Shown here piece by piece: positions 1 to 9,429 of a DNA stretch of 64,000 nucleotides. The position numbers and the translations under genes are program-made. Location: the NCBI RefSeq assembly GCF_013141725.1, contig NZ_WHNZ01000042.1:186001-250000 (forward strand), written 5' to 3'. The stretch is from Paenibacillus planticolens (lineage in GTDB: Bacteria > Bacillota > Bacilli > Paenibacillales > NBRC-103111). A model generated the notes under the pieces. The model had not been told where the DNA came from and did not search any database. It saw nothing but the letters and a program-made list of their open reading frames with translations. Numbering within the stretch: position 1 is the stretch's first letter; each line of letters starts with the position of its first letter.

Positions 1-1
1 A

Positions 2-550
2 CTTATTTTTCAGCTTTACCTAATGCTGGATGCGATGGCTTTTACGGCCGGCATTACTTTGGAAAGCGAAGAGCAGTTGTGGATTCGTCCCGAGCAAGTA
101 TGGGGATTCGATACGGCAGCCAAAGCGCAGCATTTTCTGAATAAACTGGCGGGTAAAATCATTCTCGGCCCGGAAAAGGATCGGTTCGACGCCGATCATT
201 CGATGATTCAGGCTGCCGAGCAATTCATTCAAGATAATTATATGTATGATCTGAATTTAACGATGTTAGCCGAACGTTTTAATTATAATTCTTCTTATTT
301 TTCCGAAATGTTTAAAGCAAAAGCAGGCAAGACCTTCATTCAATACATCACGGATGTAAGGATGGCGAAAGCCGTGCAGCTGCTGGATGAAACGATGCTC
401 AGTCTGTGGGATATCGCGGAATTGACAGGCTTCTCCAATGCGAGTTATTTTAGTTCAAAATTCAAACGCATGTATGGGATATCGCCATCCGATTACCGGC
501 TTCGTCTCAAAGTACCTGAAAAAATTAATACTCAAGTGCCAAAAAAATAG
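2..550 (+). CDS. AraC-type response regulator, C-terminal part (YesN-like), 5' end outside window
   Basis: The reading frame is open from base 2, so the gene starts before the window; about 182 codons remain. The last 100 residues form an AraC/XylS DNA-binding domain with two helix-turn-helix units, recognisable from YNSSYFSEMFKAKAGKTF and from FSNASYFSSKFKRMYGISP followed by DYR. In this family the missing N-terminus is usually a receiver domain phosphorylated by a YesM-type kinase. The gene sits 87 bp upstream of two CUT1 permeases and is probably their transcriptional activator. The receiver cannot be seen, so a plain AraC regulator is possible. Confidence 0.85.
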   Translation, partial: LIFQLYLMLDAMAFTAGITLESEEQLWIRPEQVWGFDTAAKAQHFLNKLAGKIILGPEKDRFDADHSMIQAAEQFIQDNYMYDLNLTMLAERFNYNSSYFSEMFKAKAGKTFIQYITDVRMAKAVQLLDETMLSLWDIAELTGFSNASYFSSKFKRMYGISPSDYRLRLKVPEKINTQVPKK

Positions 551-636
551 CATTCAAAGGAGCGCCGTTAATCCTTATGATGATCCTAATGGTGATGCAA
601 AATCACTCGAAACGATCATGAAGGAGGAGGGCGCTC

Positions 637-1554
637 ATGTCATCTCTACGTAAAACCGCCCTTTCGCGGCAAAATCGCACCGCCTATTTATTTTTACTGC
701 CTTGGTTAGTCGGTTTTTTCTGTCTAACGCTTGGACCAATGTTGGGATCGTTGTATTTGTCATTCACGAAATTTAATTTGTTGAATTCCCCACGCTGGCT
801 AGGACTGGACAACTATGTGCAAATTTTTACGGAAGATGAATCCTTCTTGCACTCCATGGGATTAACGTTCCAATATGCCTTGTTGTCTGTGCCCTTGCGG
901 CTGATCTTCGCCTTACTGGTGGCATTGGCGCTGAATAAGGGAATCCGGGCGCTCGGCGTCTACCGGACCGTTTATTACATCCCGTCCTTGTTAGGGGGAA
1001 GCGTTGCGATTGCGATCGTTTGGCGCAAAATATTCGACGGCGACGGATTGTTCAACCAATTCTTGAGTTGGTTTGGCATTAAAGGGCCCGCTTGGGTGGC
1101 GCATCCGGATACTATTTTGTACACGATTATTACATTGTCTGTTTGGCAGTTTGGGTCTGCGATGGTTATCTTTCTGGCTGGATTGAAGCAGGTGCCTGCC
1201 GATCTGTATGAAGCTTCGCAGGTGGATGGGGCAGGAAAGGTCAGACAGTTTTTTCAAATTACACTACCGCTCTTGTCACCTGTCATTTTCTTCAACTTGG
1301 TGATGAGCATCATTAACTCGTTCCAAGTGTTTACTCCCGGCTATGTGATCGGGGACGGGCGCGGAGGACCGGTCAATTCGACTTTGTTTTATACGTTATA
1401 CTTGTACCTGAAAGGGTTTTCTTTCTTCGATATGGGCTATGCTTCAGCACTTGCCTGGATCATGCTTGTTGTGATTGGCGTGTTGACGGCGATTGTGTTC
1501 CTGACTTCGAAGTATTGGGTATTTTATGGCGACGGCAAGGATGAAAGGGGATGA
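637..1554 (+). CDS. Carbohydrate ABC transporter permease, MalF/UgpA type
   Basis: A 305-residue inner-membrane permease of the CUT1 family. It starts with a short basic tail, then a first membrane segment (about residues 17-40) and five more hydrophobic stretches. The cytoplasmic EAA loop that docks the ATPase is clear at about residue 190 (EASQVDGAGKVRQFF). The start is set by AAGGAGGAGG about 8 bases upstream. It is followed 4 bases later by the partner permease and then a binding protein, forming one importer operon with no ATPase gene. The sugar cannot be told from sequence. Confidence 0.93.
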   Translation: MSSLRKTALSRQNRTAYLFLLPWLVGFFCLTLGPMLGSLYLSFTKFNLLNSPRWLGLDNYVQIFTEDESFLHSMGLTFQYALLSVPLRLIFALLVALALNKGIRALGVYRTVYYIPSLLGGSVAIAIVWRKIFDGDGLFNQFLSWFGIKGPAWVAHPDTILYTIITLSVWQFGSAMVIFLAGLKQVPADLYEASQVDGAGKVRQFFQITLPLLSPVIFFNLVMSIINSFQVFTPGYVIGDGRGGPVNSTLFYTLYLYLKGFSFFDMGYASALAWIMLVVIGVLTAIVFLTSKYWVFYGDGKDERG

Positions 1555-1558
1555 TCCA

Positions 1559-2398
1559 ATGACTGTAGAGAGGAATTTTACGAAACTGCTGAAGCATTTG
1601 TTGATTATCGCCTTTGGCTTGTTGATGCTGTATCCCGTCTTATGGCTGCTCAGCTCATCTTTTAAACCGAATCAACTGATTTTCTCCGATACGAGTCTTT
1701 GGCCGTCAAAGATCACGTTCGAGAATTATGTAAACGGATGGAAAGGGCTCCAGGGCACCACGTTCGGACGATTTTTCCTGAATTCCGCGCAAATTTCGGT
1801 GCTTTCCGTTCTAGGTAACATCATTACGTGCTCTTTCGCTGCGTATGCTTTTGCCCGGCTGGATTTTAAATTCAAAAAGCTGTGGTTCAGCCTTATGCTA
1901 GTGACCATCATGCTGCCCTACCATGTCACATTGGTTCCGCAGTACATTATTTATAACAAATTTGAGTGGATTAACACGTATTTACCGCTCGTCGTACCTA
2001 AATGGTTGGCGCATGATTCATTCTTCATTCTGCTTATGGTGCAGTTCATTCGGGGAATTCCGAAAGAATTGGATGAAAGTGCAACCATCGACGGCTGTGG
2101 ACAGGCTCAGATCTATTTTCGCATTGTGATGCCGCTACTTGTACCTGCGTTAATTACAACCGCTATCTTCACGTTCATATGGACATGGGACGACTTTTTC
2201 TCGCAAATGATTTATTTGAACAACATCAAATTGTTTACGGTGCAACTCGGTATCCGATCCTTATTCGATCCTTCCGGGGAGTCGGATTGGGGAGCTCTGC
2301 TGGCGATGTCCGTGCTTTCTCTTGTACCGATCATGACGATATTCTTGTCTTTCCAGAAATATTTTCTGGATGGCATCGCGACCACAGGTTTGAAATAA
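1559..2398 (+). CDS. Carbohydrate ABC transporter permease, MalG/UgpE type
   Basis: The second CUT1 permease, 279 residues with six predicted membrane segments. Its EAA loop reads DESATIDGCGQAQIYFRIV. The ATG at 1559 is preferred over an in-frame ATG at 1526 because it has GAAAGGGG just upstream and begins after the previous stop at 1554, whereas 1526 overlaps the upstream gene. It pairs with the upstream permease to form the transmembrane channel. Homologues usually import mono- or oligosaccharides and use a shared ATPase. Confidence 0.93.
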   Translation: MTVERNFTKLLKHLLIIAFGLLMLYPVLWLLSSSFKPNQLIFSDTSLWPSKITFENYVNGWKGLQGTTFGRFFLNSAQISVLSVLGNIITCSFAAYAFARLDFKFKKLWFSLMLVTIMLPYHVTLVPQYIIYNKFEWINTYLPLVVPKWLAHDSFFILLMVQFIRGIPKELDESATIDGCGQAQIYFRIVMPLLVPALITTAIFTFIWTWDDFFSQMIYLNNIKLFTVQLGIRSLFDPSGESDWGALLAMSVLSLVPIMTIFLSFQKYFLDGIATTGLK

Positions 2399-2510
2399 CC
2401 CGAAAAAATGAGGAGTCAACACCCGAAGAAATGACATTCTAAGTGGTTTGAAAATGCTTTACGATCATGTTGTTGGCGATCATCACACTATAAGCAGGGG
2501 GAAAATACCT

Positions 2511-3857
2511 ATGAAAAAACGTTTGGTCATGACAACGATGGCAATGTTGATGGCGGTTACAACAGCTTGTTCCACAGGTACGGGGACAGGCAGCAGCGGA
2601 AGCACCAGCGCACCTAGCGCACCAGCGGTAAGTTCAGCTACCCCGGCACCTAAGGCAGAACCGGTTGAACTAAGATTGATGTGGTGGGGCGACCAGAAGC
2701 GTGCAGATCGCACGAATGAAGCGCTTCGCAAATTCGAAGAGAAAAATCCGAATATCAAAATCGTCGGTGAGTTTGCGCCAAGCTCCGGTTATTTCGATAA
2801 GCTCAACACGCAGCTGGCCTCCGGTACTGCGCCTGATGCGTTCTTCCTTGGCGGTAACGTTGTGGATTATGCCAATAAAAACGTTCTCATGGAAATGGAC
2901 CCCTATGTGGGCAAAGAGCTTAACCTAAGCGATATGGATAAATCGATGATCCAATACGGCACATTCAAAGGCAAGCTGCTTCATGTCTCTGCCGGCGCTA
3001 ATGCACGTGGGATCGTGGTGAATACGGAGCTGTTCAAAAAAGCCGGTATTCCCGTTCCGAAGGACGGCTGGTCTTGGGAGGATTACGGAAGAATCTCCAA
3101 AGAAATTTCCGATAAGCTCGGCAAAGATTATTTTGGCACCTACAATTTCACCGTCGATGGCATGGATATTTTCTTGAAGCAACGTGGCAAAATGCTCTAC
3201 GACATGGATAACGCAAAGCTTGGATTTGAGCAGAAGGATGCCGAGGAATGGTTCGGGTTATGGGATACGATGTCCAAAGCCGGCGGCGTTGTCACACCGG
3301 CCCTGCAAGTATCCAACCCACCGTCAGATACGAGCAAATCCCTCGTTGTTACCGGTAAAGTAGCGATGAGCTTGCTGGCTTCCAATCAGCTTGGCGCTCA
3401 TCAGAACCTGATCCAAGATAAGCTGGAGCTGGTGCAACTGCCTCGCGGTCCGAAAGGAACCGGTGTCGTATTTGAATCCAGCCAAGGGCTATCCGGCTAT
3501 GCGAAAACGAAGCATCCTAAGGAAGTAGCCATGCTCATGAACTACTGGATCAATGATCCGGATGCAGCAAAAATTTTGGGCAATGACCGTGGCGTTCCGG
3601 TAACATCCAAAATGCGCGATCTACTGAAAAAGGATGCGAATCCGGTTGATCAAGTGATCTATGATTACACAAGCCGTGTTTCGGAAGCGACGAATAAAGA
3701 GCCGTTTGCGATCAGTTATAACCCTCCGGGCTTTACGGAGTATACGAAATTGATTGAAACAACCGTACAGGAAATCGGTTTTGGCAAGAAAGACGTGAAG
3801 AAAGGTGTGGCGGATTTCTACACCGGCGCAGTGAAAATTTTCAACAATAACAAATAA
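2511..3857 (+). CDS. Extracellular sugar-binding lipoprotein of CUT1 ABC importer
   Basis: A 448-residue solute-binding protein. The first 20 residues are a lipoprotein signal ending in VTTAC, so Cys20 would be lipidated and anchored outside the membrane. A Ser/Gly/Pro/Ala-rich linker follows, then an SBP_bac_1-type fold. The start at 2511 has AGGGGG about 10 bases upstream; an upstream in-frame start at 2448 would put 21 residues before the signal and is unlikely. It is the third gene of the importer operon and delivers substrate to the two permeases. A hairpin terminator follows at about 3882. Confidence 0.93.
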   Translation: MKKRLVMTTMAMLMAVTTACSTGTGTGSSGSTSAPSAPAVSSATPAPKAEPVELRLMWWGDQKRADRTNEALRKFEEKNPNIKIVGEFAPSSGYFDKLNTQLASGTAPDAFFLGGNVVDYANKNVLMEMDPYVGKELNLSDMDKSMIQYGTFKGKLLHVSAGANARGIVVNTELFKKAGIPVPKDGWSWEDYGRISKEISDKLGKDYFGTYNFTVDGMDIFLKQRGKMLYDMDNAKLGFEQKDAEEWFGLWDTMSKAGGVVTPALQVSNPPSDTSKSLVVTGKVAMSLLASNQLGAHQNLIQDKLELVQLPRGPKGTGVVFESSQGLSGYAKTKHPKEVAMLMNYWINDPDAAKILGNDRGVPVTSKMRDLLKKDANPVDQVIYDYTSRVSEATNKEPFAISYNPPGFTEYTKLIETTVQEIGFGKKDVKKGVADFYTGAVKIFNNNK

Positions 3858-3881
3858 GGAAATCCGCTTTGCCGGGAGAAG

Positions 3882-3908
3882 AGACTGCCACTGGCAGTCT
3901 TTTTCTTT
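3882..3908 (+). terminator. Intrinsic terminator after binding-protein gene
   Basis: The arms AGACTGCCA and TGGCAGTCT are perfectly complementary and are followed at once by TTTTCTTTT. The glycosidase starts 50 bases later, so this probably lowers readthrough into it rather than isolating it. Confidence 0.8.
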
Positions 3909-3958
3909 TCTGCCGGATGTCATCGCGGAGAATCCAATCTAAGAAAAGAGGCATTTCT

Positions 3959-5614
3959 ATGAGTCATGAGCTGCTAGAGAAACTGAGAGCTATTCGAATA
4001 GAGGATCAGATCGGCGAACTAAAAAAAGCATCCGATGGCCCGGTTCTCGCAGAATGGATGGATCATGGCGTGAAATTCGCAGCTTCATCCGATAAAATTG
4101 AGCGGGTTTACTACGATGCGCTCCGTAGACTGCTGGATTGTGTGGTACCCACCGGTAGCGACAAACCCATTTTGCATGAAGGCGGCATCTATTTAGGCTG
4201 TTGGCTGGAAAGCACGGGAACAATTAATGCGGAGCTGCTTTCACGTTTTATTCCGTCGGTGTCACAAACGACGTATGAATTATTTGCCGATTTTCAGCGC
4301 GAGGATGGGTTAATGCCCTATAAATTGACCGCAGCGGGCCCATCGTACAGGCAAATTCAATTGGTGACACCGCTTGCGCGAAGTGTCTGGAATCATTATC
4401 AACTGAATGGGCGGGATCAGGCATTTTTACGTAAAATGTATGCGGCGATGGCGCGCTATGATGTGTGGCTGCAAACCTATCGCAATACCCGTGGTTCGAA
4501 TGCGGTTGAGGCGTTCTGCACGTTTGATACCGGGCATGATTTGTCGCCGCGTTTCTGGCATGTGCCGGATACGCCGCATAGGAATGATGCGAGATCTTAC
4601 AATCCGGACTCCCCGATTCTGCCTTTCATTGCGCCGGATCTGACGGCAAATGTGTACTGCCAGAGGCTGTATTTAGCAAAAATAGCGGAGGAGTTAGGGG
4701 AGAGCGGCCAGCCATGGCTTGATAAAGCGGAAATCAGCTTGAACAGCTTATTCCAATACTGCTTCGACGAGGCGGATCAATTTTTCTATGACCGGGATAA
4801 GAATGATGAGCTGGTTCGCGTTCAGTCGGATATTCTCCTGAGAGTGTTAGCTTGCGAAGTTGGCGATCAAGCTTTCTTTGACCAAGCGCTGAACAAGTAT
4901 TTGCTCAATACGCGCAAGTTCTTTGCGAAATATCCGTTCACCTCGATGGCGATGGATGATCCGAGATTCGATCCTTCATCCAGTTATAACAGCTGGGCGG
5001 GTCCGTCTAACTTTCTGAGCTTGATCCGTGCTCCGCATGCTTTTGAACATCATGGCCGGTTTGTAGAATTAACCTATGTGCTTTATCCGATTATGGCGGC
5101 ATTTCATAAAATGACACGCTTCGCTCAAACGCTAAGCCCTTGGACAGGGGATGAGGGATTTACGCAGACTTACTCGCCGGCCATTTTGTGCATGCTCGAT
5201 TATGTCGAACGTTTGTGCGGGATTATGCCTAGACCGGAAAATGAACTATGGTTTACAGGTTTGCTGCCTTATGCCGTCGATCACGGAGAGGAAATTGCCG
5301 ATGCTACGGCTTATAGCCGCATAGTAGACGGGGTTTCCTTTGAGCTTATGAATACAATCGAAGAATCCGTCGTTTATCGGGATGGGATAGCAAGTCTTCG
5401 GTTTCCGAGTGGATTAAGAGCAGTAACGGACCGTCAAGGCAAATTGAAATCGTTCATTGGAATGAGTGCACGCACTGTAGAAGGGACCGTCGTCTATGAA
5501 GGGCAAGAGTGGCAAGTAGCTGTCAAAGGCAACGAGCAACTCGATCTGTTTGACGGCATAGAGCTGAGAGAAGCGGACACCCATAGGGGGGTTATCGCAC
5601 CATCCTATCGGTAG
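3959..5614 (+). CDS. Alpha/alpha-barrel glycoside hydrolase-like protein (MGH1-like / six-hairpin type)
   Basis: A 551-residue cytoplasmic protein with no signal peptide. Aromatic- and acid-rich helices, for example QREDGLMPYK, YDVWLQTYRNTRG and SYNSWAGPSNFLSLIRAPH, resemble the MGH1-like/trehalase-like glycosidases with an (alpha/alpha)6 barrel. Candidate catalytic acids lie in the QREDG and NSWAGP regions but I cannot assign them firmly. ATG 3959 follows AAGAAAAGAGG; an earlier in-frame start at 3869 would overlap the terminator. Position after a CUT1 importer suggests it hydrolyses the imported saccharide. Linkage specificity is unknown. Confidence 0.7.
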   Translation: MSHELLEKLRAIRIEDQIGELKKASDGPVLAEWMDHGVKFAASSDKIERVYYDALRRLLDCVVPTGSDKPILHEGGIYLGCWLESTGTINAELLSRFIPSVSQTTYELFADFQREDGLMPYKLTAAGPSYRQIQLVTPLARSVWNHYQLNGRDQAFLRKMYAAMARYDVWLQTYRNTRGSNAVEAFCTFDTGHDLSPRFWHVPDTPHRNDARSYNPDSPILPFIAPDLTANVYCQRLYLAKIAEELGESGQPWLDKAEISLNSLFQYCFDEADQFFYDRDKNDELVRVQSDILLRVLACEVGDQAFFDQALNKYLLNTRKFFAKYPFTSMAMDDPRFDPSSSYNSWAGPSNFLSLIRAPHAFEHHGRFVELTYVLYPIMAAFHKMTRFAQTLSPWTGDEGFTQTYSPAILCMLDYVERLCGIMPRPENELWFTGLLPYAVDHGEEIADATAYSRIVDGVSFELMNTIEESVVYRDGIASLRFPSGLRAVTDRQGKLKSFIGMSARTVEGTVVYEGQEWQVAVKGNEQLDLFDGIELREADTHRGVIAPSYR

Positions 5615-5635
5615 TTTTGTGTTCATGGACACATT

Positions 5636-6763
5636 TTATTGCTGCAATCTTCCGAAATCTTTAATTTTCACTTTCGCGTGAATGGTATAGTCAGCATCAG
5701 AAAGGATGCTTCGCTGAGGAAGTTTTAACCATTCGGAATAAGGGATGATGTTTCTGGCGTATTGCCCGATGCCTAAGGGATCGACTTTGTTCTTTTTCAT
5801 AATATCAACTAATTCTAAACTCTTCTTTTCAACTAAAGCGCTCATCTTAGATTCGAGTTCTTTCTGATCGGCATTATTTTTCATATTTAGCTCTCCTGAA
5901 TATTCTAACAAGGAACCTATAATGTTGATGTCGATAGATACCATTAATTTTCCGCCGTGAAGCAGAGTATCCGGAGAGGATACAATATGTATTTTCCTTT
6001 TACTCGAAATATATAGAAGTGCTGCTTGCTCATTTGGGTTTTGGTCAATCTCGCTCAAATCCATATAAATATTGCCTGAGCCTAAATTATCGTGAAGCAG
6101 GGCAAAGAACATTTTATCTTCCGGTTTTATTTTGGCCACATACTGATCGTTTCTGAATAAGGCAATTCCATCGATAATCAAGCTATCCTTCGTTTCATTG
6201 ATGATGGCACATACAGGATCAGTGCCGTCGTCATAATAATCCCTAGCGAAGGAATAAAGGTTTGTGAAGGGAATATCGTTGGTATTCGCTTCCGTACGGA
6301 TGAGATCGTCAATATACTCGCCTACAGTTTGACCTTGGGGATAGGTTCTTGACAACAATTTGTTGGCGCTCTCTTCGACAACAAGGACATGAAGGCGATT
6401 CCCGACAGAGGGATCTCGAACAAGGGCATCGATGTGTTTCCAGATGCCTTTCTTTGCGAATTTATCACCAAATAACACTTGACGGACTTGGCCATTCACA
6501 ATCTTCCGATTGTTTTGGCGGTCGAAAATCATTCTTGCCTCTCTACTGGTTTTGGCATTGGTGGAGTAAATAAGGGCTTCCTTTTCATTTGATTTTGGAA
6601 TGCTAATCGTTAGTTTTATTAAATCGTCACCTTCCTTATTGTTTGCAACGTCATAAGCAATTGATCTTACGAATCCCGTTTTCTCAATAATTTTTTGATC
6701 CGAGCAGCCGAGAAGAAATACAAAAACAAGGAGGATCCCCTTTTTATATTTCATTTTTCGCAT
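5636..6763 (-). CDS. Spore germination lipoprotein, Ger(x)C family (GerAC-like)
   Basis: A 375-residue lipoprotein; the signal ends in FLLGC with Cys20 as the modified residue. The body has the Ger(x)C pattern: TGFVRSIAYDV near the N-terminus, a middle ATP-independent binding-like domain, and a C-terminal half ending in a DPLGIGQYAR element. It is the C subunit of a germinant receptor in the inner spore membrane. It overlaps the B-subunit gene by 20 bases. ATG 6763 has GGAAGG six bases upstream, and ATG 6754 (MKYKKG) is an alternative with GAAGGA nine bases away. Confidence 0.95.
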   Translation of the reverse strand: MRKMKYKKGILLVFVFLLGCSDQKIIEKTGFVRSIAYDVANNKEGDDLIKLTISIPKSNEKEALIYSTNAKTSREARMIFDRQNNRKIVNGQVRQVLFGDKFAKKGIWKHIDALVRDPSVGNRLHVLVVEESANKLLSRTYPQGQTVGEYIDDLIRTEANTNDIPFTNLYSFARDYYDDGTDPVCAIINETKDSLIIDGIALFRNDQYVAKIKPEDKMFFALLHDNLGSGNIYMDLSEIDQNPNEQAALLYISSKRKIHIVSSPDTLLHGGKLMVSIDINIIGSLLEYSGELNMKNNADQKELESKMSALVEKKSLELVDIMKKNKVDPLGIGQYARNIIPYSEWLKLPQRSILSDADYTIHAKVKIKDFGRLQQ

Positions 6764-7856
6764 TCCTTCCCTTCCATTTCTGAAATTTCAATACAAGGAT
6801 TAATAGGACGGGCATCGAAAACGCAATGCCTATTTCAATATGAAAAGCAAGGCTGAGCAGCTCTTGAGATTTTCTTAAGATCTGTGGAATAAATCCGGTA
6901 AGAAACACGATGATGGAGATAACCATTTCGATCGATTTCGGCCGGGCATGTGGGAATAGTTGCTTTACGGTCATGAGCGCTGCGATACAAAACATAACCG
7001 TTGAGATCAGATTCACATATAGAAAAAAAGGGAAGATCACACTTTCTATCCGGTTAATAAAAGGGAGTTCAATATAACTGAACATATTCATGAGCGGATA
7101 AAGGAGTGCTTGCAATTGCTCAAAACTATAGAAGCCGGATGAAATCCAAATGATGATGAGTTGAATGAAGGTTGCGAGCCAATGGCCGGCAAATACGCCT
7201 TTAAACAACTTGCTTTCTTTATTCGTAAAAGGAATGAAAAACAAGCATAACTCGTAACCAACGAAAACCTTGTACACTTCCACCCAATTGTGAAAGGAAG
7301 GCGGTTTGGTTGTCCCCTGAAAAAATGAGTTTGTAAACCGAATCATTTTCCAATCGTCAAAATAAAAAAAGATCAATCCGACAATCCAAATGGTCAAAAA
7401 GAAGAATAGGGTATTTGCCTTGCTAATGTTGTATAAGTTCTTACTAAGCAAGAAATAAACCATGATGCAAAACACAAAAAAAATGATCATTGGGTTCATG
7501 GATTGAAAATAAAGCAATTGAAAAATAAAAATGAAGTTCTTCCCGATGAAGGACGCGAGCCCGATCCAGACAAGGGCAATTAATACATAGAACGGGTAAA
7601 GTAATATCTTTGGAAGAGAGCTCTCCAAAATTTGAAAAGCGGACCTTCCATTTCCCGACTTATAAACGATCCAGTAAAGAAAAATGTTGAAAGTGGCTGC
7701 ACAAGATAAAACGAGAAGGCCTACCCAGCCATTTGTCCCCAAGTTTTCGGCAACGATACGGGGAAGATCGAAAATCGTGATATCTATCTCAATCATGAAG
7801 ATGAGTAGTGCAATATGGAAAGCATTTAATTTTTCCTTCACAGAAACCACCGTCAT
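6744..7856 (-). CDS. Spore germination permease, GerAB/ArcD/ProY family
   Basis: A 370-residue polytopic membrane protein with about ten hydrophobic segments, of the amino-acid/polyamine/organocation fold. In germinant receptors the B subunit binds the germinant, usually an amino acid or sugar. It lies between the A- and C-subunit genes, overlapping the former by 4 bases and the latter by 20, so translation is probably coupled. The germinant cannot be predicted from this sequence. Confidence 0.94.
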   Translation of the reverse strand: MTVVSVKEKLNAFHIALLIFMIEIDITIFDLPRIVAENLGTNGWVGLLVLSCAATFNIFLYWIVYKSGNGRSAFQILESSLPKILLYPFYVLIALVWIGLASFIGKNFIFIFQLLYFQSMNPMIIFFVFCIMVYFLLSKNLYNISKANTLFFFLTIWIVGLIFFYFDDWKMIRFTNSFFQGTTKPPSFHNWVEVYKVFVGYELCLFFIPFTNKESKLFKGVFAGHWLATFIQLIIIWISSGFYSFEQLQALLYPLMNMFSYIELPFINRIESVIFPFFLYVNLISTVMFCIAALMTVKQLFPHARPKSIEMVISIIVFLTGFIPQILRKSQELLSLAFHIEIGIAFSMPVLLILVLKFQKWKGRNAKNEI

Positions 7857-9289
7857 TTTCGCATTTTATTTCGGATCGTATTTTTAGATTTTGAAATGCT
7901 GGGACGTTTTGTCAACGACCAGAACGGTCCTCTAATAAAAGTATCTAAGATATCATTCATATTTAAAGGAGCAACAGGAGTTAAATAGGAAGTACCCATA
8001 TTTGTAATTCCGGCAAGATGGATAACCATAAACCCGATGCCGATGACGAGTCCTAAATTTCCTAATAATCCCGCTAAGATGATAAATCCAAAACGGATGA
8101 GTCGAATGGATGCACTCATAATATAGCTTGGCACAACAAATGAGGCGATGGCAGAAGTAGCTACGGTAATGACGAGGATATTACTTGTAAATCCGGCTTG
8201 AACAGCTGCTTGTCCAATCACGATACCGCCGACGATACCGATGGTTTGCCCGATTTTCGTTGGAAGCCTGGCGCCGGCCTCCCGAAGTAATTCGATTGTC
8301 GTTTCCATAATCAAAGCTTCGAGTAACGGAGGAAACGGTACTTTGCTTCTCGATTCGGTTAAGTTATAGAGCATCGTATGAGGAATCATTTCATAATGAA
8401 AGGTCGTAGCCGAAACGTAAAAAGAAGTTAAACCAAGGGTGAGAGCAAATCCAGCAATGCGAAGAAGTCTGATCGCTGTCCCTAAGAGCCATCTGCTATA
8501 GTAATCGTCGGGTGAAGAAAAGAAATCAAAGAAAGACGTCGGGCAACTAAACGCGGAAGGGCTGCCATCGACAAATCCTACTATGCGGCCCCCAACGATT
8601 TTGGATACGATGGCGTCGGGCCGTTCTGTGGTCATGAATTGTGGGAAAATAGAGTTTGGATTTTCTTCGATCAGCTGAACCAACATATTTCCTTCAAGAA
8701 CCATGTCAATTTCAATGTTTTGAATGCGATCTGCGAGCATGTGAACGAGTTCTTGATTGGCAATACCCTCCAGATACACGATAATGACATCGGACTTCGT
8801 TACTTCGCCCACTTGAAACTTCATTGTTTTTAATTGGGCGCTTTTAATTTTTTTTCGAAGTAAGCCAAGATTTTGAGCAATATCTTCGACAAAACCATCA
8901 TGTGGTCCAATGATAACGGATTCTGTCTCCGATTGTTCAATGGTACGGCCAATAGATTCAGAAACATCAACTATATAGGCATTTTGATTGAAGAAGATAG
9001 CTGCATGGCCGTCTAAGATCCCCTTGATGCATGTTTTTCTATCATGAACGGGTTGGTAGGGCGCATATTGCAATATGTCTGCTACTTCTTCCTCGGTTGT
9101 ATGAGTAAAAGGATGGATAATTGCGCGGAAAAGTTCCGTATTTCCAGCTAAAGTGGGAAGATACACAACATCGACATGGCTTTTAGGAAAGGTTTGGTGC
9201 GTAAAATCCATACAATCCTTAAACTCCGCGATGGTTTGCTCCAGCGATGGCAATTCGTTTATGTCTACATGTTTTTGAAAAATTTTCAT
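7853..9289 (-). CDS. Spore germination protein GerA family (A subunit)
   Basis: A 478-residue protein with a soluble N-terminal half and a C-terminal membrane domain. Recognisable GerA-family stretches include ESVIIGPHDGFVEDI, EGNMLVQLIEENPNSIFPQ, TERPDAIVSKIVGGRI and the PFPPLLEALIMETTIELLRE region. The ATG at 9289 has GAGGTGGAG just upstream; the longer frame to 9337 adds 16 unlikely residues. It is the first gene of a gerA-gerB-gerC operon read in the forespore in known spore formers. Product acts in the spore inner membrane as part of the receptor. Confidence 0.95.
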   Translation of the reverse strand: MKIFQKHVDINELPSLEQTIAEFKDCMDFTHQTFPKSHVDVVYLPTLAGNTELFRAIIHPFTHTTEEEVADILQYAPYQPVHDRKTCIKGILDGHAAIFFNQNAYIVDVSESIGRTIEQSETESVIIGPHDGFVEDIAQNLGLLRKKIKSAQLKTMKFQVGEVTKSDVIIVYLEGIANQELVHMLADRIQNIEIDMVLEGNMLVQLIEENPNSIFPQFMTTERPDAIVSKIVGGRIVGFVDGSPSAFSCPTSFFDFFSSPDDYYSRWLLGTAIRLLRIAGFALTLGLTSFYVSATTFHYEMIPHTMLYNLTESRSKVPFPPLLEALIMETTIELLREAGARLPTKIGQTIGIVGGIVIGQAAVQAGFTSNILVITVATSAIASFVVPSYIMSASIRLIRFGFIILAGLLGNLGLVIGIGFMVIHLAGITNMGTSYLTPVAPLNMNDILDTFIRGPFWSLTKRPSISKSKNTIRNKMRK

Positions 9290-9306
9290 AACTCCACCTC
9301 GGTGTG

Positions 9307-9336
9307 TATTTTCTCCATATATCCCCAATATATTCA
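9307..9336 (-). promoter_or_regulatory. Possible forespore (sigma-G-like) promoter of the ger operon
   Basis: On the minus strand TGAATA (9336-9331) is followed after 17 bases by GAAAATA (9313-9307), 18 bases before the GerA start codon. TGAATA fits the sigma-G -35 element fully; GAAAATA fits the CATAMTA -10 element at 5 of 7 positions. This is a by-eye match in an AT-rich region and is tentative, although germination receptors are normally sigma-G-dependent. Confidence 0.35.
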
Positions 9337-9429
9337 TTGGCTAAAGGGAGAAAATCCCTTCTCCAACTGCATAACCTTCCATCGCTTAACAAACAATACC
9401 GTTGTTACGAGAAGGAGGGTATACAAGCC

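Noticed and set aside
2449..2462. A cre-like sequence TGAAAATGCTTTAC before the binding-protein gene
   Set aside because: It differs from the CcpA consensus at two key positions, so I could not support it as an operator.
5614..5636. Possible terminator between the glycosidase and GerC genes (TGTGTTCATGGACACA)
   Set aside because: The stem is short and imperfect and the following T-run is weak, so it was not listed as a feature.
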